DNA from: Candolleomyces eurysporus
Lineage: Eukaryota > Basidiomycota > Agaricomycetes > Agaricales > Psathyrellaceae
Assembly (NCBI GenBank): GCA_027579435.1
Contig: JANBPK010001316.1
Location: 1 to 26,728 of the forward strand
Direction: 5' to 3'
DNA length: 26,728 bases
Numbering within the stretch: the first letter of the stretch is position 1; each line of letters opens with the position of its first letter. This document shows positions 19,226 through 26,728 of this stretch, one piece after another. The notes under the pieces are model-generated. The model saw only the letters and a program-made list of their open reading frames with translations. It searched no databases and had not been told where the DNA came from. The position numbers and the translations under genes are program-made.

Positions 19226-20708
19226 CTAAAGCAGCTCACGTTGATAGAAAGTCAAATATCGCAAGATAAAGTGGTTGACCCATGCTTGATCATCGACATA
19301 AAACTCTTTGGCTCTTTCAGGGTGGCCGAGGAATTCGGGAAAAGACAGGTGGTAAAAGCGGTAATGAAACTTGTCCTTATCTTGTGGGACACTCAGGATC
19401 GAGTGCAAATTCCCCAAAAGCCTCTCCACGTCTCCCGATTGGGACTCCAAAAAGCGGTCCACGAACGACGCAGGGACCTTCTTGGTCGAAGACAGAAAAT
19501 GAATAGCGCGTAACCACACCACGGATAGCGCTGGGTCCGGGCTCGACTCCAGCACACGCGCGTATAAATGGTCCAGCTGATCGAAAGCCTGGGGGGTGTC
19601 TTTGCAGCCCGTTTTCCGTCGTCGGCCCAGGATCAACTGTAACCTGTCTTGGTGAGTACACCCCTGCGCCTCCTCAATGAACCGCAGTACAGTGGCGATG
19701 TAAATGAACTGCCCCGATGCATTCCTGACCAGAGTCCGAATGACGTCCTCTGACAACCAACTTCCGTCACATTCGATCCCGAAAGTCTGGCTGATCGTGG
19801 ACAACCGACAACGAAGCAAAAGTTCGATGTCAGCATCTGGTTTGTACGATTCGTCCAACGTGATAGACCAAAAAACTTGAGTGGGGAGTTCCGCGAAGAA
19901 AGTACGGATGACCCTTTCGGGTCTGCTTCCCAACAGAATGCGAAAGGGGAAAGAGGGGTGTTTGGCAGCTGTTGCGATAACCTCCAAAACCTTTCGCTGC
20001 TCTTCTTCCCTTGCGAGACGGTCTCTCGCGGTCGAGCAGCTCCCGGAGATATCGACGGGTGAGCATTCGTCCAACCCATCAATGATGACAACTTTGGGAG
20101 ACGGATCCAACACTCCCTCGTCCGCAGCCTCCTTCAGGGGCTGCAAAATCAACACATCCATCTGGCTCTGCATATTCTTATCGAATATACACGGATCTCG
20201 CTCGATGGCAGAGAGTATCGAAGGCCCCAGCCCACCAACATTTTGAGCAAGCTGGTAGGCCAAGGTAGGGACAAGGTACTTCTTGCCTCGTGTTTCGGGC
20301 GCTCGATACGAGAAGAAGAAGCTGGCGCCGAGCAAGCCTTTGCCAGCGCACCTTTCAGACATGGTTTGGAGGATAGCCGTCTTTCCGGTCCCAGCGGGAC
20401 CTTTCAAGAGCAGTAGCGGCTGAGTCTCCTCTTTGTCGGATGTTATCCAGCCCGTGATGGAATCTTGGATGGCCAAACGGGTTTCGGGGTGGCACCGAGG
20501 CGCGTCGCCTCGCTCGGCGGAGTCGTGTAAAGCGGGGGTCGATATGTGAGCGATTAAGTCTGTTTGTATTTGAAACGTGGGTTGAGTGGATCTGAAGGAG
20601 TACATAAGCGAAGAGCTTGCCTATCATTGGCCCTACGTGGTCACCCTGCGGTGTGACGTTCACGACCAGGGGGCCATTCAGCGCAAAGTGATGAGCATGG
20701 TTGAACAT
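19226..20708 (-). CDS. NACHT-domain NTPase (NLR-like)
   Basis: Model: exon 20708-20621, a GC-AG intron 20620-20560 (61 bases), exon 20559-19226; 473 residues in one frame. Seen: Walker A GPAGTGKTA (about residue 83), then FFFSYRAPETRG, Walker B VVIIDGLDEC (about 185), RILLGSRPE and RFYHLSFPEFL. These are hallmarks of NACHT P-loop NTPases in Agaricomycete NLR-like proteins, which act in self/non-self recognition and regulated cell death; that role is family knowledge, not shown here. The N-terminus, MFNHAHHFALNG followed by VVNVTPQGDH, resembles the short N-terminal motif common in such proteins. No WD40, TPR or ankyrin repeats follow, so the protein is either truncated or ends in a short helical tail. 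If the GC-AG intron is not used, an ATG at 20605 gives a 459-residue form in the same frame. Confidence 0.8.
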
Positions 20709-21514
20709 GGTTGCGTATAGGCTACAATGCTAGAGACTTCTGCTGCATTTTATAGCGAATGAAAGAGAGAGAAAGAGAGAGAAAGACGAGATAGGCAACG
20801 AACGGAGTGCTGTAAACCAGGGTATCACAAACGCTGCGCCGCTCCCTTGACAGTGGCGTGATGTGGGGTAGTTGTATGGCTTGTATCTGCCCATTACGCA
20901 GCAGCAAACTTGTTCCATTCCACCTCGCTTTCGAGCTGGCTAGGCTCGAGTCAACATGGGAAGGAGGCAGAGGCGAATCCGTTGGACATATATCACTCCC
21001 AAGCGGTCTCGTTGAGACTGGAAGCAACCTGGAGGACGATGGACCTGCGACTCTGGCACTGTGACAGTCCATGGAGCACACCCAGATGGAGATGGACCAC
21101 CTTTCCTCAATCGAGAGGGATTGGCAGTTCCGTTCTGATTGCGTAGTACAGTTCCAGGACTGATCCAGAGGGATTCCGGGTTGGACAATTGACATCATAG
21201 CTCCAAGTCTAGTTTGTATCGCAGAGAAGCTGTATGCATTGCTGTAAGAGAAAACCCATTGAGTGCCGTAGTAATGCATGAACGATATGGAGTAGTGTGA
21301 TGGCAAGATACGATGATTCCGAGTCGCTTCGGAATGTTGAAGCGTTTCGTTCTCGGTCTGTTCCACGCTTTTGATCCGCCGTGCCCCTCTATTACACCAA
21401 CCAGCCTTCGCATGACTAGGCTGCCTCAATGCCTTTGGCCATCCTGACGCTCGGACGACAACCTTTTTTCATACGAGTGCACCGTCCGCTCCCAACCAGA
21501 CGTTCACTGGCAAT
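20709..21514. other. Intergenic region with no recognised gene
   Basis: Lies between divergently read units: the NACHT gene on the left and the kinase pseudogene on the right. It holds a GA-rich microsatellite at 20760-20790. A 235-codon minus-strand open frame (21429-20722) has no recognisable motif and is overlapped by comparable plus-strand frames, so I do not call it. A plus-strand stretch at about 21195-21240 ends at a possible GTAAG donor and could be an upstream exon relic. Confidence 0.35.
20760..20790. repeat. GA-rich microsatellite
   Basis: About 30 bases of GAAAGAGAGA-type repeat, 50-80 bases upstream of the NACHT start codon. Purine runs of this type are common in fungal promoters. 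Confidence 0.7.
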
Positions 21515-22949
21515 AATCGCCGTTATACAGTTTTAAGAAAACTAAGAGAAGGGGCGACTGCAAGCACTTGGCTGGTTTGATACTCGGAGACACTGTCAAG
21601 GTAAGAATACTCCAAGAAGTTCCCTTATCTCTATCACCCGCCAAACCGGATTCACTAGTGGTATAGATGAATACGCAGCAGCAAGAATTCTTACAGTCGA
21701 AGCCATCCAAGAACCAGGCCCCTTTCAAGAATTCGATTTTCTCAAAGATTACACAGCGCGCAGAGAACTTGAGGAAGCGGGTAATGATGAAGAAGCCATC
21801 TACCCGCTCTACATGATCACCGTAGACAGCGCCGAGGCCTCTCATCGACACCTATGTCTCGTGCAGACTCTCTAAAGTACCTCTGTCTCAGCTTTGCGTC
21901 GGTTGGCACCGACCAAATCGTTCCCTGTGTATATGGTCAGGTGCATTGTCCATCCGATGTTGCAGGTCGTCCAAGCCCTGCATCCGCCTCGTATCGTTCT
22001 CACAGGTATGTCCTTCCGTCTTTGTACTCCTATTATCAACTTATCCTACGAGTTACGCAGACATGAAACTCGATAATATGTTGCTCTCGAACGCAATGCT
22101 TTCTCTAGACAAGTCTCTCGAAGAATACCTTGCCGCGCATCCGGCAGAGCAAGATTCAGAGACAGGCCTCCCAAAGTCCCAGCCGTTGCCGAACGATTGG
22201 ACCTAGGAAACAAGCGCACATGAAGCAGAGAGAATAAATGTTGCCCCAGTTGATTTTTGACACGGTTTGTTGTGGTATTCATTTACAGTAAATTAATATG
22301 GAACTAACGATTTTTAAGGTGAATAGGCAGACCGAGAACCATTAGGCAAAGGGTTTTATCCCATATCCCTCCGTCCACCGGAGGTGCTTCTATCGGCTCG
22401 GTTAAGTACGGGAACTGATATCTGGGCCACTGGGTGCTTGGTATATGTCTCGCCACGCTTTCAGGAGATTTCACGACGATCTTAACTATCTACAGACGTT
22501 CGGATTGCTCGCGGGTTGCCGGTGTTGTGAGTCCATCCAGAGGCTGGAAGCGATGATTGGTCCCTCGAGGAGGACCATTTGGCTAAGATTTTAGAGCTCA
22601 CTGGTCAATCAGCTTCCCCAAAATCTGTTCTTGATAGCGCAAGACTCAGATAAATATTTCGACAACGACGGTTCAGAGTACACATTTTTCTTCCGTTTTC
22701 TCCTTTCTGCTGAATCTCCTGGCTTTTACTTTGACTAAAAGGCAATCTCATACGCATACCTGAACTTATCCCAGCGAGCATTGAGCAGGCGATGGCGAAT
22801 TACAACGTCCCAGGGTTCAAAGAAGAAGATATTCGAGAAGCACCCGCACCCGACTTCATTCGGTCCTGTCTTCACATGACCACACGCAACTGAAGACGGC
22901 GAAGGAGTTATTGGCTCATCCGTTTGCTCAGAAGTCATCTGCTTCGTAA
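21515..22949 (+). pseudogene. SRPK-like Ser/Thr kinase pseudogene
   Basis: Kinase pieces occur in the right order but in broken frames. 21515-21577: RYTVLRKLREGATASTWLV (Gly-loop region), then stop TGA at 21578. 21669-21872: a segment with EYAAARILTVEA and HRHLCLV, then stop TAA at 21873. From about 21880: RRLAPTKSFPVYMVRCIVHP, splicing across 22006-22060 into TDMKLDNMLL (catalytic loop) and SQPLPNDWT, then TAG at 22204. From 22327: the APE-region segment SLRPPEVLL, then STGTDIWATGCLVY. From 22567: EEDHLAKILELTGQ, then TAA at 22651 with a one-base shift before KYFDNDGSE. From 22743: LIRIPELIPASIEQAMANYN to TGA at 22891, then shifted again to ELLAHPFAQ and a final stop at 22947-22949. The order and motifs (long insert after the catalytic loop ending in SQPLP, EEDHLAKILELTG) are those of fungal SRPK-type kinases. 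There are four in-frame stops and at least two frameshifts, so it is dead. Confidence 0.75.
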
Positions 22950-25900
22950 CCCTCGAGCTGCACTGGAGGAAGATGTCCTGCTGATAGAGATCAACTAGAA
23001 ACCTTGCGCTCAAGTTCTGGAGAGAAATTCTCAGCATCAACCAGCCAACCTCCTCCACTCATCACACTATTCGAGCATAATCCTACCCTCCCAACGCTCT
23101 CCGCTTCATCTGACTGATTACTATCGAATTACGATACCCTGTTAGAACCTTGTAATGATATTCGATCATGTACTCGTCTAGGACTTCTTTCAAACAGTGC
23201 CGATTATCAGAACAAATCGATTTACGTATACCGTCGAGCTGCGCAAGAGGATCATGAGAGGCCTTGGCTCTCAACTGTCGGCTGCTAGGAGACGACACAA
23301 TCTTTGTCTATCTATCATTCAGTCGCTCTTTCGTGCATGAGGAGAGGGTTAGGGTTGTACTGGACAGATATCGCATCAGAGTTTGCTAAATAAGGACAAT
23401 CGGAGCTCCAGTGGATGGGCGCCTGTCAGTGGCGAGCCGCCTACCAAGGGCGCCGATGGAGCCCTCCAAGCTCTTTGACTGCCAACCGGATGCATTTATC
23501 CCATTCCGTTTTAATGAGCGGAATTCCGCTGCCGCCACATCCCGATCCCGATTTGAGCGACTCTTCTTGTTCACAAGACCACGATGAAATCAGAATCATC
23601 AGCTTTCAGTGTTGCGTTGCGTTGCGATTTTCGAGCGATCAGTTACAGCCCATGGTATGATCAATGCGAATTTTCTCGTATCGCTGTACTAGTAGGTCAG
23701 CAAGTTAACGTCGCACCCTCCTGTTATGCAACCAAACAAAGCCATTATCACCTTCGAATCGCTGAGCGAGTCTTATCGCCTTGTCCCTGAGCAATATACT
23801 GATTCTTCAGTGATTCTTTCAAGCCCTAATCAAGTCAGTACTGAAGTCCACATGGCTCGGTGCTCGCCTCTATTAGATCGACCAGGTACCGGGTCTTCCT
23901 TGAGAAGTGATACCAATCAGCGGATGTATATCGAAACGATGGGACAAGACAAAACAGACAGACCTCAGAAGTTTTCGCGAAGCCGCTTGCTTAAACTTTA
24001 TGATGATGAATCTTATCACTCCTGAAATGTTGAAAAAGAAAAATAGCGACAGATGGATGGAGGAGGGGGAGTGCGTATGATACTTATCAGTTTGCCTCCA
24101 TGATCCAAACATTCGCTCAAGCGACAGCAAGCTGAGGACGGAACTTGTCAAACTGGGTTTCACGCGTCCGATTGAGTTCTGTCGACCCTCGCTTAAACAA
24201 GGGCTGGGCGTAACATAAACAACCAGACCTCCGTGTTCCCACCGGTACTAGAATAAATCCTATTGTGTATTCTATTCTATCTTGGACCTCTCCGTATACC
24301 GATCATATCGTATTGAGAAGTAGAAGGGCAAGAAGACTGCAGTAACACTAGCGCTGAAGATCCCTTCAATAGGAAACTTGAACATACTCCGAACTGAAAG
24401 CATCATTCTACAAACGAGCCTAGAGTAAACATCGCTGCCGTAGAGCCGGTGGTATACAAGCTCCTTGACCTTGGGAGGAGAACTTCTTCGAATTCAATCA
24501 CCTGACAAGCCCTTGTTCAGCATTCGACTATTGGAGCCCAGCGAAACGGAGGTATAAGTCAAGAGAAAGAAGACGGCGCGGCGCGGTGCGACTGACGTTG
24601 AAGTTGAAGGAGAACTTGGAAGCTTGGAGGTTCTTGAGTTATTTCCGATGGTCCGGGATATCACTGAGGGACCTTGTCGCACATCCTCTATGGAGAACTT
24701 TGCGGCAGGAGGATCGGTTCGTGAAATTTTGCGGTTTGGAAATAGCCAGGCCAAGCGATGTCGTCGTATGGCGGGTGCGAACAGTACCACATTGACATGA
24801 TTCCGAGCCGCAACTTTCACGGCGATCCATTGAATGTCAAGGAACAGTGGGCAGGATCTCTGTCAACGACATAGATAGTCAATCGATCGCGCAACCGTTG
24901 CCAAAGACCAGTGGCCTATCCTCGAAGAATTTCCGGGAGGCGCATTCCAGAAAAAGTACCCGACGTTGAATGTGGGTAACGGTGGCACAGTACTCCGAGT
25001 CGACGTCCGTCCGTACGCGGGATCGTGCGTTAAAACGTTAGCCAACCGACCCCTTCTAGAACGATTTCGCAGAACAATTAGGTTGTGCGTACGTACGCAC
25101 CTACCCACGTGGAAAAAACATAACTCAAAAGACAAAAGGGAAGGAAGCCTAGCTAGCAGGGTAAAGGGGAAGCAGAGATCCTCACCTGGAATAGTAGTCA
25201 ACCAGGCTGTCCTCAAGTGGGCACAGCAAAGAAAGGAAATAGCGAATCGATGTACGGTCGGCCGGAAATCTCTGTGCGAGTTAGCATTTGAATTCATCCA
25301 AGGGGAAGGAACTTGGCTATGGCACTGATGGTGGCGTCAAGCACAGACCTTCGAATATGTTGCTACCACACGAAAAGAGTATATGCGAGATGAGATGGGC
25401 TACATACTCACTACTTTGGACCGTGTCCGTTGTGGATTGAGGTTTCTTCCATTTGATCCATCATGAGCGCACAGGATGAATTTCGGGGCGCCACCAATGT
25501 TACCCATTCTGTTTAGACGTGGAAAGGGACTGGGGCCACTATGAAGGTTGCGGTCCCCAAGCCTACCATCCAAACTGCGGCGCGCTCGGTCGCGCATCGT
25601 TCCGTATCCACCGCGCTCCAGTAACGCAAGGTAAAGGGACAGATTGTGGCAAGCCTAAATCTTCCTGCAACGGCATAGAGCATTTAGGGCAGTGACCAAA
25701 GATGAAATGTTGCGGAAACATCAATCTCAGTTTACGTTATGACGAGTGAAGCATCCTCACCTTCCTCCAATCCTTGAGTTAGACCTGGGAACCGGAGTAT
25801 GGACAGATCCCAAATCGGTTCTGCATCATACAACAATGGGCAAATGTTTACCCACCCAAAGTACGATTTGGACGTGCGAGAGTAAGGAAGCCTGGATAAG

Positions 25901-26139
25901 ATAATCAATGGCTCGGGAAAATAACGTTTGATTGAAGGAGCCGCAATCGCATTAGGATCCTAGAATTATATAAGTGTTCGACGCAGTCTGTTACAAGTTA
26001 TCTAAAATAAAGTCTACATCAGTCCATAGATAGTAGCAAACGGTGTCCGAGTCCATCAAGTAGAGAAAATGCCATCGTACAACAACAGGACCGTAGCTGG
26101 GTCGTCATCGTAAATACACATTTACGCATGGGAATTAGT
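22950..26139. other. Region without a recognised gene
   Basis: About 3.2 kb in which I could not support a gene. Open frames are short (under 150 codons), present on both strands, and lack family motifs. The least unlikely are 23298-23083 on the minus strand (71 codons), 23726-24025 on the plus strand (99 codons) and 24863-25297 on the minus strand (144 codons); none has clear splice context or recognisable sequence. It may hold decayed genes, a lineage-specific gene with small exons, or plain spacer. No tRNA or clear transposon terminus was seen. Confidence 0.4.
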
Positions 26140-26728
26140 TCAAGAACCGGCACAAGTAGCCGTTGGGAGAGCTGCAGACACGGCGTCCCACGCGCTGCAC
26201 AGAAGTTTGTCATCTAGAAGAAGTTGAGAAGTTTAAGGTACTGACCTGGGATACGAACATCCGGCAACAGGGCTGCAGGAATAAAGCCGGCGGTCAGCAA
26301 CGCGTTGAATCTCAACTTCAAACAGTTATGGAAGAAAATATACTAACACATAAGCAGGCTCATTGTCGTCGGGATTATTCCAGCCAGAGCCCACGGCGAC
26401 GGAAGGTGCAGCGGTGAATGTAGGCCCGGCTAGCGTTTTCAGTGTCCCCGTCGGAGTGTATGTAGGGAGAAGCCCGATCTGGGTGCCTGAAAAAGAAGGA
26501 GAAATCGTCGCAGGAGGGAACGGGTGCGAAGCTGACGCGGTAGGGTCGAGAGTCCCCGCTCCCGCCTATGAGAAATGTTTTAATTAAAAAAAGGAACATG
26601 TAGTAACGCGGGTCTTTACTTACGCCACCAGTAGCAGTTGCAGGGAAACTGCCATCAAATATTTGAGAGCTCCCCAAGACCTGAGCACAGTGCCCAATGG
26701 CCTCCCGTGGGTCTGACGGAGAAATATA
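26140..26728 (-). CDS. C-terminal part of a secreted glycoside hydrolase, probably GH5 exo-beta-1,3-glucanase
   Basis: Read right to left, entering from the right edge. Exons: edge 26728-26624, 26565-26348, 26272-26246 (27 bases) and 26194-26140, ending at TGA; all junctions keep phase. The visible protein has DPREAIGHCAQVLGSSQ, IFDGSFPATATGGAGAGTLD, LLPTYTPTGTLKTL, PTFTAAP, VGSGW and a C-terminal PVAGCSYPSAWDAVSAALPT with a last cysteine. I recall this Thr/Pro/Ala-rich tail from basidiomycete GH5 glucan 1,3-beta-glucosidases, secreted enzymes that trim wall beta-1,3-glucan; that assignment rests on memory of the family tail, because the catalytic glutamates lie outside the window. The paired cysteines near the end fit an extracellular protein. 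Confidence 0.6.

Noticed and set aside
20722..21429. Minus-strand frame of 235 codons
   Set aside because: Composition is unlike a protein family I know, it overlaps the microsatellite, and there is no splice or start support; possibly chance.
24863..25328. Opposed frames of 144 (minus) and 120 (plus) codons
   Set aside because: Neither shows a motif, plausible neighbouring exons or repeat support.

Overview
This is nuclear DNA of a filamentous basidiomycete, most likely an Agaricomycete. Genes are split by many short introns (about 45-70 bases) with GT(A/G)NGT donors. The protein families (GDVG-type proteins, a NACHT NTPase, WOPR regulators, an SRPK-like kinase relic, a GH5-like secreted hydrolase) fit that group. 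No rRNA, tRNA, CRISPR or bacterial signal was seen. All gene models were built by eye from splice signals and reading frame; no search or RNA data were available.

Layout. (1) 1-2735, minus strand: a Ser/Thr protein kinase with 11 exons in the window, whose 3' end runs off the left edge. (2) About 3040-18960, plus strand: a head-to-tail array of three complete modules (A, B, C) and the 5' part of a fourth (D). Each complete module has a repeated upstream region, an 11-exon gene and a repeated 3' region. The gene seems to fuse an Agaricomycete GDVG/VTGC-type protein to a C-terminal WOPR (Gti1/Pac2) DNA-binding domain. The fusion intron (56 bases) keeps frame in all three copies. Copy A has a 1-base deletion in exon 1 and a large repeat expansion at its 3' end; copy B has a shortened linker and a degraded WOPR motif; copy C looks most intact. 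(3) About 18960-20708, minus strand: a NACHT NTPase (NLR-like), whose 3' end meets truncated module D. (4) 21515-22949, plus strand: a broken SRPK-like kinase pseudogene. (5) 22950-26139: no recognised gene. (6) 26140-26728, minus strand: the C-terminal exons of a secreted glycoside hydrolase, probably a GH5 exo-beta-1,3-glucanase.

How it may fit together. The array is the striking part: a putative transcription regulator of unusual domain order, recently triplicated and diverging in its C-terminal tail, promoter and DNA-binding motif, beside an NLR-like NTPase. Such regions are typical of fast-evolving recognition or regulatory loci in fungi, but the functional link is inference. A perfect 19-base palindrome just upstream of each start codon could be a shared control site. 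Flanking kinase and hydrolase genes look like ordinary conserved genes.
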